DNA from: Scedosporium boydii
Taxonomy: Eukaryota > Ascomycota > Sordariomycetes > Microascales > Microascaceae
Assembly (NCBI GenBank): GCA_002221725.1
Contig: NJFT01000052.1
Location: 124,001 to 188,000 of the forward strand
Length of the DNA stretch: 64,000 nt
Direction of reading: 5' to 3'
In this document: piece by piece, positions 1 through 10,204 of the stretch
Layout: each line of letters begins with the position of its first letter
Numbering within the stretch: the first letter of the stretch is position 1
Made by a program: the position numbers and the translations under genes
The notes under the pieces: generated by a model
What the model saw: only the letters and a program-made list of their open reading frames with translations
Database searches by the model: none
What the model was told of the DNA's origin: nothing

Positions 1-229
1 TGGGTCCGTTGCCAGATATTCCTCGTCTTCGTTCGCCCTCAATATATACGTATGTATATTGTCCGGCCAACAGCGGAGTCCCTGCGCCACGCCTGACAAG
101 ATCGGAACGGCGAACGAACACAATCAGTTTCAGCTCATGGCGCCTACCCACTCCCTAAAATCTATTGGGTTCGGTTTTCGAGCGAGAGTGTTAAAAATGC
201 CAGTTTCCTTAAAAGTGGCTTTTCTCGTG

Positions 230-1225
230 TTACGTCGTGGTGTCGTGTAATTCCGTATTCTCCAGCTCCTCCTGTTCCAGCTCCAACTCGCGTCGCCACT
301 CCTTCTGTCTCAGCTGCGTAAGCTTGCCAGCAAGGTCTTCGATGCGGAGATTCTCAGTCCACAGAGCCCTCATAGACTCTCGATCTCTCCCTTCGGGGCC
401 AAAAACGACAAGTTGCCTGACCACTCCATCGGCGTCCATAACCGCGCGACCGGTTCGGCCGTTGGCCCACTCCAGCTTAATCTGCTTCGCCTCCGGATCG
501 ACGGCACTAACGTCGATGAGCCATTTCTCCTCGTCGTCGGTCTCCTCGTTGCCCGTGATGCCGATGTCACGGCGGAGATCTGCGATTGCGCCGACCCTGT
601 TGTGGTATCGAACGATTTCCTTCCTCAGACACCGCGCGAAGTGCGCGAGGTCTTGCTTGACGGGTCGTTCCTGTTGGCCGGTCTTCTCGTTCTTGGGCGG
701 CGGCGGCGGGAGATGTCTCTGCGCGAGCCCTAGCAGCGGGATGTACGGCGGCACCGTGTGTCTGTGAACCTTGAGAAAGTCCGAATCGGGTAGCCAGGGG
801 CGGTTGAGCATGACGAAGTAGGGGTGGATAAACTGCGCCTTGGACATGACCTCGAAGCGAAGACCGAGCACCTTGCTACCGTCAACGGCATTCGGGTCGG
901 GGTCGTTTACTTTGAAGGCCGTGACTCCGGCGCAGATGCGATAGAGACATTGCTGATCGCGGGCCTCGTGGATTTGGCAGAGCTTCTGGAGCTGCTGTTG
1001 GGCGTTGGTCTGGGAGTTGGCGCGGTCGTAGGAGTACTTGATCGAGAGGGCGTTGGCGAGCTGGACTTTGAGGAGGTACTGCAATGATTCCACTAACATG
1101 GATGATTAGTCTCTCTGAGTGCAGGACGGGGGGGGGGGGACCAACTCACCTCGCGCCTCAGCTTCCTCGATTTGTTTGTCGAGCTCATTAATCCGCGCGA
1201 CGCGTTTCTGTTCGGTGGAAGTCAT
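230..1225 (-). CDS. CENP-O / Mcm21-Mal2 kinetochore protein
   Basis: Predicted inner-kinetochore subunit of the CENP-O (COMA/CCAN) complex, which links centromeric chromatin to the outer kinetochore. Two exons, 1150-1225 and 230-1092. The 57-bp intron (GTGAGT...TTAG) contains a run of 12 G, and the junction falls inside a Val codon and keeps the frame. Product about 312 aa. Residues 1-75 are a Glu/Gln/Lys-rich coiled coil, followed by the family core: a CLYRICAGVTAF block, an LGLRFEV strand, HPYFVMLNRPW and a VHRHTVPPYIPL segment. The C-terminus is charged and helical. The start was chosen at 1225 because the next in-frame ATG would lose the coiled coil. It is divergent from the acetyl-CoA transporter at 2343. 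The family assignment is by recognition of these blocks; size and architecture fit fungal CENP-O proteins. Confidence 0.82.
1093..1149 (-). other. CENP-O intron with 12-G homopolymer
   Basis: Intron between the two CENP-O exons, donor GTGAGT and acceptor TTAG on the minus strand. The plus strand shows 12 consecutive G at 1128-1139. The run lies wholly inside the intron, so a length error there would not affect the protein. Confidence 0.75.
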
Positions 1226-2342
1226 CCTGCTTCCGGATGGCTCGAACAGTCAATTCTATTCGGAAGCGAAAGCTGATGTTTTCGTTAGGAGCTCAGGAGC
1301 GAAGCCCAGATCGCGTCGCGTTTGTCACTTTGTTGCTGGCAGCACGGAATCATTCTCACATGCGCGCATCTACCTTATCGATAAGATATGACATTTTGAC
1401 TTGCGTCGCTGCATTGTGCTCTGCAGGGCGATGTCCGATTACATAATCGTTTCAGCTCTGTCTGTCTTCCCCAGGTTTTTTTTTTCGCCGAACCTCGACG
1501 CGAAAAGCCGACTGCCTGGGCCCTGTTGCGCAGCGCATTGGGAATCAAGGTTTATATCTGAATCCTCGGTCAGATCTGAGTTCTTCTCGAAAGACTTGAG
1601 ATAACACTCGATGCACTCCTTGATCTGACCTCTATTTCATTTTAGTTCGATTCTTTCTCTTCAATTCCTCTTCTTGCCCGACCTTGCCATTCTTTCGTCT
1701 TTTTTTCTTGGGTTCCCAGATCGATTTCTAATCCTATACGAGGCCTTCCCTGGTTGGCTGCTTTCTCATAGACACCCTGTTGTCATTTTTGCCGCTTGGC
1801 GACTCTGTCACAGGGACACGCTCTGTGGACACGGTATCACTTCTTGCGCATTCTGGAACATTGAACCTTTCACATTCCCACATTTGTCAAATCCCAGGGT
1901 GGCGGGAACGGACAGCCAACCCACCTGGATAGCCAATCTTTTGCTCCAGATAGATGGGCCGTGGACAATTTGTCCATTGCTAGCTGTCCAATTGATCCCT
2001 TCCTGTATTGGCTGTCACCATCTTGATCTGCATACTGCTGCTGCCTGTAACTCTGCTCCATGTACATCACTGTTGCGCCAGCTACCCTCCTTTGTCGACT
2101 TCCTTACACTCTTTAAGATTCTCTTCTCTTTCTCTCCCTCGGCTATTCAGCTCTATTCAACCCGATTTTGGACATTACCTCGACTTTCTCGATCCCAAAG
2201 ACGCAAATAAGCGAAAGCTCAAGCCCGCAAGCCCAAACAAACGATCCACTCCTTCCCGATATTGCGATTCCGCGAACCTCGCTCCCAACCTGCACTCCCT
2301 CGTCCCAGCGGAGTGTCATTGATATCTTCTTCAAAAGTACAG
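1226..2342. promoter_or_regulatory. Divergent intergenic region, CENP-O / acetyl-CoA transporter
   Basis: 1.1 kb between two divergent genes, so it should hold both promoters. A TTATCGATAA palindrome lies near 1376-1385. Pyrimidine-rich tracts at about 1640-1700 and 2085-2150 resemble the CT-rich leaders common before fungal starts. An open frame at 1674-2210 has no recognisable protein features and is probably 5' leader. An upstream in-frame ATG for the transporter lies at 2262. Confidence 0.5.
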
Positions 2343-4151
2343 ATGGGCGCCAAACCCCGAAGAACCAAATCGCCCAAAACCAACGGGCCGTCTTCACTTT
2401 CCACGGGAAGTGTAAGGTTAAACGGCAACGGCAACATGAATAGCCATGTAGAGCAGCGGCGAAAACCCGCTCCTCTCGATTCAAAACAAGTCACCCAGAA
2501 CATCATGGCGCGCGAGTCCTTCTCGCTCGACGACCCCGTCCCGAAGACGCCGATCGTGAATAACCATGGCTTCTTCGAGCTCCCGATCCAGGACCAGCGC
2601 AACTTTGGACTGCTTGTCCTCCTATATTTCCTTCAGGGTATCCCTATGGGCCTGGCCATGGGGTCCGTCCCGTTCTTATTAAAGAACCACATGTCGTATA
2701 GTGAAATTGGCGTCTTCACTCTTGCGAGCTACCCTTATTCGCTGAAGCTCTTCTGGAGCCCCATTGTCGACGCGGTATGGAGCCCTCGGTTCGGCCGGAG
2801 GAAAAGTTGGATATTACCAATCCAGATCCTCTCTGGGTTTGGCATGCTGTTTTTGGGTTCGAGGGTGGAGGGGTTGATGGCTATGACCGGAAAGGAGGGC
2901 GGCCCCAGTGTCTGGGGTTTCACCGGCTGGTGGTTCTTCCTCGTCTTTATGTGCGCCACCCAGGATATCGCCGTTGACGGTTGGGCGCTCACACTTCTCA
3001 CCCCCGGAAACGTCTCCTACGCTTCTACGGCCCAAACTGTCGGTCTCACAGCTGGCAACTTCCTTTCCTACACCGTTTTCCTCGCCTTCAATTCGGCCGA
3101 TTTCGCAAACAAGTACTTTCGCACGGAGCCCATCGATGAGGGCCTGATGACCCTCGGCGGATATCTTACTTTCTGGGGCTGGGCTTACATCGCTGTCACG
3201 ATTGGTCTTGCGCTTCTCAAGCGCGAAGAGAAGACCCAAAATGAGGATGGAATCTGGGATGTGTACAAGATCATGTGGGGCGTCTTGAAACTCAAGAACA
3301 TCCAAACCATCATCATCGTCCACCTAATCGCCAAGATCGGCTTCCAGGCCAACGACGCCGTAACCAACCTCAAGCTCCTCGATAAGGGTTTCGGAAAGGA
3401 TAACATGGCGCTCACGGTCTTGATCGACTTCCCCTTCGAGATTGGCCTCGGCTACTACGCCGGCAAGTGGTCGCAGAAGTACACGCCCATGAGGCTTTGG
3501 TGCTGGGCATTCATGGGGAGGCTCGTCGCTGCCATTTTCGCGCAGTTCACTGTCGCGATATTCCCGGCTTCTGGTGTCGAGCCTTGGTATCTCTTGATGG
3601 TTATCGTCGAGCATGTCTTTTCGACCTTTATGAACACGGTCATGTTTGTCGCCGTTTCGGCGTTCCATGCTAGGATTTCGGACCCTGCCATCGGGGGTAC
3701 CTACATGACCCTCCTAGCAACGTAAGTGTTTTTCCCACCCCCTCACCCAAACCGTTGATTATCTCTCTGTTGTAAATGCAGAAAGAACTAACATAATTTT
3801 GTTCTCCTCAGCGTGTCTAATCTCGGCGGGACCTTCCCCCGCTTCTTCATTCTCCGCCTCGTCGACACCTTCACCAAAGCCACCTGCCACCCCGGCGACC
3901 CCGCCCAGCTCACCAACCTCAAAGACAGCAACCTCCTCATCACCGAGCCATTCTCCTGCGCCCTCCAGGCTGAAAAGGAGCGCTGTCTCGCCGGCGGCGG
4001 TACTTGCGAGGTGCTCAGAGATGGTTACTACTTCGTCAACATTCTCTGCGTCCTCTTTGGCGCGTTGACGTTTGTTATGTATATTAGGCCCAGGGTCATG
4101 TTTTTGCAGAGTTTGCCTATGAAGGCGTGGAGGTTGGCAAATGACAAGTGA
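2343..4151 (+). CDS. Acetyl-CoA transporter, SLC33A1 (AT-1) family
   Basis: Polytopic major-facilitator-like transporter of the SLC33/Acatn family, whose animal members import acetyl-CoA into the ER lumen for protein acetylation. Exons 2343-3721 and 3812-4151; the 90-bp intron (GTAAGT...CTCAG) splits a Thr codon. Product about 572 aa. The N-terminal 80 residues are basic, Ser-rich and cytosolic-looking. Membrane segments start at LLVLLYFLQGIPMGL. The family hallmark follows: a WSPIVDAVW segment, then FGRRKSW. The large second half contains GFQANDAV and the exon-crossing YMTLLAT-VSNLGG segment typical of the family. A start at 2262 would add 27 residues; 2343 is preferred because the extra stretch looks like leader. 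It is convergent with the PPCS gene downstream. Confidence 0.88.
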
Positions 4152-4759
4152 AAAGAAGAGAAGACAAAAATATGAAATTTCTTGGGAATCTTTGCGCTGT
4201 GCTACTAGGATGAAGAGGACTAGGGGGGCCGTGGCGTATGCGATACGGTGTATTTATGGGTGGTTCCCATTTATGCTTGGTACATATAGGCCTTTTTCCT
4301 TCTTCTCATTTCTTGTTTGTGTGATTATCACTATATAGACTGGTTGAAAGCGATGCCGGTGGGAGGAGTAACTTGGCGGGGATCTGGCTGTAAAACATTT
4401 GTATCACTATGCGATCATCTCTTCAGACATGTCTATTCCCGATCCCGAGTTGTGGTCCCACGCTATTTCCCTTGAGTGACATGTTATGTTTCTCTAAGTC
4501 ATTATGGAGTTTTACGGCTTAGATGTGAGCGAAGACCATCGATCAAATCTAACTCCATCGAGTTTGTGCGGATGCCCAATGATATAATTCATATATATAT
4601 ATATGTATAGTAAGACCCTCCGAATGCCAACAACCAAAAGAAGAACCAAGAAACCATATACCGCCCATTTTGCGCATTCTCGACATGTTTTTTTCAAGAG
4701 AGTCATGAAAGCATTGAGGATGAAAAGGAAAACGTGAACACCCGACGAAACCCTCCCCT
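4152..4759. other. Convergent 3' intergenic region
   Basis: About 600 bp between the 3' ends of the acetyl-CoA transporter and PPCS genes. It holds an (AT)7 microsatellite at 4591-4604. No gene-like frame, tRNA or repeat was seen. Confidence 0.6.
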
Positions 4760-6100
4760 CTAGCCCTGTACCTTCTTCTTTTCCGCAGCAGCCACCATAT
4801 GCTCCGTATGCATCATCTGCACAGCCGGAATAATCAAGCTCTCAATCTCGACCTCGGGCTCCCCCTCGGGCAAACAGCTCGGATCCATAGGATTATTCCC
4901 CGCCTCGAGGATACAAGGGCCCAGCTGCGCCTTCCCAATGAGCTGCTCGACGCCGCTGACGGACTTGGTCCTGCGATCGGTGGGGACGCGGATCCAGCGG
5001 TCGGGCCTGTTGGGGGCTACGAAGACGACCTCCCATTTGCGGGTGGCGAGGAGGTTCCCGATGACGAGGTGGTGCTGGTAGCGGTCGAGGGAGTAGGCGG
5101 CCTTGTGGACGAGGATGGAGGGGTCGGTCTCGAGCTTGAAGGAGACGATCATGCCCTCGGGGGCCCAGCCGTCGACGAGGTTCTTGAGGAATTTGGGGAC
5201 GGGGTCGAGGTCGATTATGAGGCGCTTGGAGCGGGGGACTTTGGGCGAGGAGTCGAAGTTATCAAAGGTTTCTATTTCTTCTTCCTCGGAGGGGGATACG
5301 GAGCCGGCGGTGACTGTGGAGGATGGGTGAATTTCGGGAGTGGAGCTGTTGGAGCTGTTAGAGTTGGAGTTGGCGTTGGCGTTGGCCGTAGGGGCGGGTG
5401 CTGTGGTGGTTGGGGCTGCGGCCGAGTTGGAGGCGCGACTCGACTTGGAGGTGCGACTCGACTTGGAGGTATGGTGCGGCTTGACATTGTCGGCGGCGTC
5501 GGTGGATTGGATCTTGTGCTCAGCCATGCGGTCAGGAGGAACGAAAAAGTCCGACACGGCGGCCGCGAGGTAGAGAAGACCCGAGGGGCCCAACGGACGC
5601 ATAAGACGCGCAATGGCCCTCAACTCGTAGAGATAATCCGTAATCGTAAGAAACGGAATCATAAGGAGAAGGTTATCCTCCTTGGCCTTGTGATATTTGC
5701 GCAGCACATCAAGCATCTTGTCCTGATGCGACGCCTTAGCAACCACCTTCCCACCGGGCGCCTCAGTCAGAAAATCGAGGAAACAGTCGATCGAGTGGCT
5801 GTAGTGGCGCGAGTACGGCAGCAAGCTGAACTGGCGATGCAGGAAAATCACGGCATAGCCCGCCTCGAGGAAGTACTCGGCCGACGTGGCGCCGCGGGTG
5901 CCGGCGCTGAAGTTGTCGATAAAGCGCACGGTCTGCTTCTCGAGGGGCACGGTGGTGCCGCCGGAGGTGACGAGGACGACGCGGCGGTTTGCGGCGGCGT
6001 GGGCGTCTATGAAGGAGCGGGCTTGCGCCTCGTGTTTCTCGAGGTTTTTCGGCGCGGGGTTAACCGAGAAGTATTGGTCTTCCGTCATGGAGGACTTCAT
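4760..6100 (-). CDS. Phosphopantothenate-cysteine ligase (PPCS, Cab2-like)
   Basis: Catalyses the second step of coenzyme A synthesis, joining 4'-phosphopantothenate to cysteine with nucleotide activation. Single exon, 446 aa. Residues 41-70 carry the eukaryotic PPCS nucleotide-binding block: VLVTSGGTT, then RFIDNFSAGTRG. Residues 179-188 read AAAVSDFFVP. Residues 292-355 complete the Rossmann-like core, with LDPVPKFL, a MIVSFKLETD strand and an HLVIGNLLATRK segment. Between the two halves, residues about 200-290 are a low-complexity Ser/Asn/Ala/Thr insert with SKSSR repeats and a short acidic run; this is absent from the core fold and is presumably a surface loop. The start at 6100 is the only well-placed ATG. 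It is convergent with the transporter upstream on the map. Confidence 0.9.
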   Translation of the reverse strand: MKSSMTEDQYFSVNPAPKNLEKHEAQARSFIDAHAAANRRVVLVTSGGTTVPLEKQTVRFIDNFSAGTRGATSAEYFLEAGYAVIFLHRQFSLLPYSRHYSHSIDCFLDFLTEAPGGKVVAKASHQDKMLDVLRKYHKAKEDNLLLMIPFLTITDYLYELRAIARLMRPLGPSGLLYLAAAVSDFFVPPDRMAEHKIQSTDAADNVKPHHTSKSSRTSKSSRASNSAAAPTTTAPAPTANANANSNSNSSNSSTPEIHPSSTVTAGSVSPSEEEEIETFDNFDSSPKVPRSKRLIIDLDPVPKFLKNLVDGWAPEGMIVSFKLETDPSILVHKAAYSLDRYQHHLVIGNLLATRKWEVVFVAPNRPDRWIRVPTDRRTKSVSGVEQLIGKAQLGPCILEAGNNPMDPSCLPEGEPEVEIESLIIPAVQMMHTEHMVAAAEKKKVQG

Positions 6101-7330
6101 GGTTGCGGTGTTTGGGACGGCTAGATATATTCTAGGAGAGGAGGGAAATTGGGCCGTTGGCTGTTGTCCTAGGAGGGAGGGTCTTAGGCGAGAAGGCTAG
6201 GAATGCGCGCAAAGAAGCAATTGAGTTGTTCAAGCCGTCCAAGTATATATGTCGGCTGAGAGGAGCAAGGGCGGGAAGCACCGGGACTGCAGTTTATAAC
6301 AGCAAGTGCGCGTGACTGGAATCTTCACGAGCCGCAGCAAAAACAGAAAGAAAATTGGTCCAGCTAGCAATTGGGGACGAGTTAGCTCTCACACGATGTG
6401 TCTGCGACGGCTACCATTGAGCCGTGGTGGGATGACGCCTCGGCAAGACCGGGCGGCGGGCGATGATTTCATTGCCAAAAAGTTGCCCCGCCGCCACCAG
6501 TGCAACGGCTAGTAAAACTGGGCGGGCGGAGAACTAAACAGAGCGGAAATAAGAAATGAAAACGACGCGGTATTCTCACCAATTCCCGAGCCCGAGTCTC
6601 GATGGTTGTTTGAACGTTCAAGTTCTTGTATGTGTAGGTGAAAGGGAAGCTATAGCAATGTCCTTTTCAATGTCGTCACTGCTCTTCAATGATCAATGAA
6701 AAAGAATGAGCAAAAGTGAGAGAAGTGGCATGATGATGTCAAAGGAAATGATTACAAAATGGAAATGGAGCTACCCCTCCCCCTCCCCCTCCTTCCTCTT
6801 TGCCCCTTGCCCACTGCAACTATTGATGCATTGGCGGACAGGGATCGCTAGGATCAACTCTGCGTGGATTATGCAGGAATCGGGGCGAGTTAGAGCCCAC
6901 CCCTCAGGTTATTTATCAATGGGGGGTCCCGGAGTCCTGGGGTCCTGGGGTCCTGTGGAGGACATGAGGTCAGAATGGGCTTCGGATGGCCCTGGGAATG
7001 GATTAGATTAATAGGCAAACTTAGTGCCGGGGATACGACTTGTTTATTCACTCCTTGCACTTACCAGACACCGCTTATGTGTCTCACTCTCGCCGACGAG
7101 ATCCCCCAAGCATCTAAAGCGCCCGAGCTGGCTAATCTACACCTGTCTAGAACTCTTAGGGAGGCATTTCACGAAAGGGCCCGTTTCAAAAGAAAGATGT
7201 ACAAGTACACACAATTCAAAGGCTCTAAATAAACCTCAGGCCAATCCCGGGAATCCATCTAACTCGTATATCATACATATCGCCTGCCCATTCACATGAT
7301 TGATGAACGGCGGCGTTCCTCTTCCGCTCA
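6101..7330. other. Intergenic region with C-rich and TCCTGGGG tracts
   Basis: 1.2 kb between two minus-strand genes: the PPCS promoter side (near 6101) and the 3' flank of the MFS gene (near 7330). It contains a C-rich tract at 6773-6795 (CCCCT repeats) and a TCCTGGGG unit repeated at 6935-6955, just after a G6 run. No coding region is supported. Confidence 0.55.
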
Positions 7331-8869
7331 TCAAAGCTCCTTCTCAGAAGCTGTCTTCCCTTGATTTACTTTAGTACCAGGGGGCGTCTTCAGCCCGGCA
7401 AACACTGCAACAAGCACCACGGCCATACCCGTGGCTCCGAGCTGGTACGCAACCTCCCTCCCAGCCCACCAATACACGCTGGTAAACAGCACCGGGCCAA
7501 GTCCGCGCCCGAGCTGGCCCCAGCTGCGCATCATCCCAAGCTTACCGCCCCTCTCTCCCTCGCCCGCTTCGAAGCTACTCAAGGCATTGAGACCCGTCAC
7601 CACCGTCGCTGAAGTCATGGCAAGACAAGTCGCCGCGACATAGAGCATCGAAACGGTTTGGAGTCGGGCGAGGAGGCCGAACGCGGCGAGACACGCAAGC
7701 ACACCTACGCGGACGGCAGTGAGGGGTGGAAGGCGCCGAGTTACGCCTCCTTGAAGGATGGAAGCGACAAGGCCGACGAAGCCGAGGAGACGGCCGTTCT
7801 TAGACGAGTTGAAGCCGAACAAATCGTAGGTCATGAAGGAGAGGGACGACTCCATTCCAGAGAAGAAGAGAAGGAAGACGAAGTGGATGGCATAGAGGAG
7901 AATGCGCGAGTTCGTGCGCTTCGTTTCGGTCTTTGGCTTCGCGCTTCCGTTGGCCGCGGGCTTCTTCGCGTCTTGCCCCGTCAGCGCCGGCAGAGTCTCG
8001 GGAAGGTAAAGGTATAGATAGAGAGTCTCGGCAACGATGAGGAATAGAGAGACGCCCGCCGCCGTCGCAAAAGGGTTTCGAGCTACGGTCTCAATGGACG
8101 AGAGATACGCTCCGAGCATAGGACCGAAGGTGAATGCAACAGAGAAGCAGGCGCCGATGAGTGCCATCGTGGATCCGCGCGACTTTTCGTCAGAGATGTC
8201 TGTAGCCATGGCAGTTGCAAGCTGAACGTTGCCTTCCGAGAGACCGCCGACGACTCGGGATGCGACAAAAGTACGGAAATCGACGGCTACAACCCAGAGG
8301 AGCACGGACAGAATGTTGCCGCACATGCTCGCAAGGAGCGCTGCGCGTCTTCCGTACCTGTCGGAGAACTTGCCGATGAGGGGGGAGGCGATCGCTTGGA
8401 GAAGGCTAGAATGCAAGTATTAGCGGAAGTCGAAGCTAGTGCTGCTCCATTGCGCTAAAAGCGGGAGAGCTATGTAGGGTATATAGTCAACTTACGAGAA
8501 GAGACTCCCCATTGCGCCGCCCAGCAGGACAATGTCATATCTCGAGTCGATCTTGCGCGCGAACGCGGCTTTGTACCGGTTGAGGTAGTCGAGGACTGTT
8601 TGGAGGAGGCTCGCGGTTGCACCATCTGTTAGTGGAGTTGCAGCTTCGCGGTCGCGGTAGTATTCGAGGAGCTTCGGGAAGAGCGGGAGGATGAAGGTGA
8701 AGGAGATCTGAATGGCAACAAAGGGTAATCGTTAGCAATCCGTAGTGTGCGTTCCTGAAATCGAACTGGGGATGCCAATTGTGTGCCCACGTACCAAGTC
8801 AAGGAGCAGAGAAATCACAATGACCTTCAACACCTTCTTCCTCCACTGCGGATCTGCCGGTGTCGCCAT
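7331..8869 (-). CDS. MFS transporter, MFSD10/TETRAN-like
   Basis: Drug/organic-anion type major facilitator, probably 12 membrane helices; substrate unknown. Three exons: 8795-8869, 8496-8707 and 7331-8405, giving 453 aa. Exon 1 encodes a short basic cytosolic start and the beginning of helix 1 (VIVISLLLDL). Exon 2 encodes the end of helix 1 (ISFTFILPLFP), a luminal loop and YDIVLLGGAMGSLFS, the hallmark of the TETRAN branch. Exon 3 carries helix 2 and the loop-2/3 signature GKFSDRYGRRAALL, plus VVGGLSEGNVQLATAMATDIS. A Lys/Asn/Thr-rich central cytosolic loop separates the two halves. Introns are 87 and 89 bp, donors GTACGT and GTAAGT. Reading phase is preserved across both. The tetracycline-transporter label is homology only and says nothing about the substrate. 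Confidence 0.88.
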
Positions 8870-9465
8870 TCGTCGATGCTTTGAAGGCGACTTCAATACT
8901 CGGAAGGAAAGGAAAATAGGAAGAGGGAAACGACGCAGTCCGGTATCCTTGGGCCGGGGGGAGATGACGAAGTCGGAGACAGAGAGACAGAGCTAGCAGC
9001 CAGCCGCCGAAGTGCTCTACCTTGCGCTCGCAGAAAAATAAGCAAGTCAAGAAATCACCAGTCGAAGGACGGTGCGATCGGCGTGGATGAATTCAAGGAG
9101 AAGAGAAATGTCGAGCGGAAACAAGACAAAAGAGTAATACAAAAAAAGATCAGACGAGAAAAGAACAGATACAAATGGACGAGAACAGGTTACAGTGTCG
9201 GCCCAGATTTGTTTCAAGCCAGATGTTTCTTCAGGTTTCGCCGCCGTCACAGCGTCGCGGCCTCAGAGCGAATAGTGGGGACGAGCTCTTACAATTGGAC
9301 ACCTTTTTTGGACACTCAGGTGCGACTTCAGCCAATTATTGCTCCAAGATGACGGCTTCGATTTGACTTGCGCTTCAGCGGCATCAGAGGCAACGGTTCC
9401 GTCTATTCTTCTCATCATCGCAAATCGTGATAGTCAAGATGGATGAAGAAAAAGAAATAAATTAG
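8870..9465. promoter_or_regulatory. Upstream region of MFS transporter gene
   Basis: About 600 bp of leader and promoter for the MFSD10-like gene, reading leftwards. It is purine-rich on the plus strand around 9080-9180. No coding or RNA feature was recognised. Confidence 0.45.
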
Positions 9466-9838
9466 AAAAAAAAAAAAAAAAAAAAAAGAATTAAATCCTT
9501 CTTCTCACTCCTCCAACGCTTTACCTCCAGGCCCTCCCCTCTCCTACTCGGAGGGTTGCGCCTCCCGCTGGACCACTAGCTCTGCCAGATGGGGATCTCC
9601 ATTACTGCGGGATATTTCCTTTTACTCGATCCCTGGGCACCGGATCGTAGGCCGCTGTGGCGAAGAACTTGGGCGCGGTAGGATTCGAACCCAAGCCCTC
9701 CCGGTGGGGGAGGCAACGGTCGCCTTAACCAACTTGGCTATTGCTTCGTTGGTCGTCTGGTGAGAGCTTCCTAAAAGATCCGAATCTATAAAGTTATCTT
9801 GGGGGTTTGGGTGGGTTTGGAAGTGTGGAAGGAGCGAG
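9466..9838 (-). repeat. tRNA-derived SINE-like element, copy 1
   Basis: Dispersed repeat, related to 40661-41015. On the minus strand it has a Pol III A box (TAGCCAAGTTGG, 9729-9740) and a B box (GGTTCGAATCC, 9681-9691) about 40 bp apart, as in a tRNA gene. About 190 bp of non-tRNA body follows, ending in a homopolymer (22 A on the plus strand, 9466-9487). The tRNA-like part does not fold into a proper anticodon arm, so it is not a working tRNA. Body sequence shared with copy 2 includes a GATGGGGATCTCCATT block and a CGGGATATTTCC block. Similarity also continues upstream of the A box to about 9838. No clear target-site duplication was found. Confidence 0.75.
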
Positions 9839-10204
9839 AGAACCGTGGGCGGGCTCCTTCCTTTCTTGCCGCATCACAATATCACGATGCACCGCAATAG
9901 GAACGGGGGAAATACTGCGGAACACGCCCGGGGCAGGGCCACTGCGAATGCACCCTACGAGCACCACTTACTTGTTCTTCCCAGAGCCAGAGGCTGTGGC
10001 CTGGCTGTCCAGGTGAGATGAAAGCGGAGGCTGACGAATCCAAGTTTTGAACGACGGGGTAGGCTGGAACAAGTCTTGACTTGACTCATGTCCCATCAAC
10101 ATAATATACATAGACAGAGCCAACTCTGTCGAGAACCGGATCCGGCTGAGCGCCGTGCCAAAACCGAGGGAACCCGAAGAAGAAATCCATTGTATCATCC
10201 CTCC
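9839..10204. other. Intergenic, no gene seen
   Basis: About 370 bp between the SINE-like repeat and the 3' end of the Ser/Gly-rich membrane protein gene. Nothing recognisable. Confidence 0.5.

Noticed and set aside
1674..2210. 178-codon plus-strand frame before the acetyl-CoA transporter
   Set aside because: Cys/His/Leu/Pro mix with no domain, lying in a pyrimidine-rich promoter/leader region.
4591..4604. Structural or centromeric AT repeat
   Set aside because: Only a 14-bp (AT)7 microsatellite, like (AT)8 at 26097-26112; neither is long or repeated enough to be more.
4799..6124. Plus-strand open frame of 441 codons opposite PPCS
   Set aside because: Composition is Gly/Val/Arg/Glu-rich shadow coding of a GC-rich gene in the opposite strand; no domain, and PPCS motifs on the minus strand are clear.
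9671..9755. Functional tRNA gene in SINE copy 1
   Set aside because: A and B boxes are present, but no anticodon stem or full acceptor pairing can be drawn, and the sequence recurs with a shared non-tRNA body at 40661-41015.
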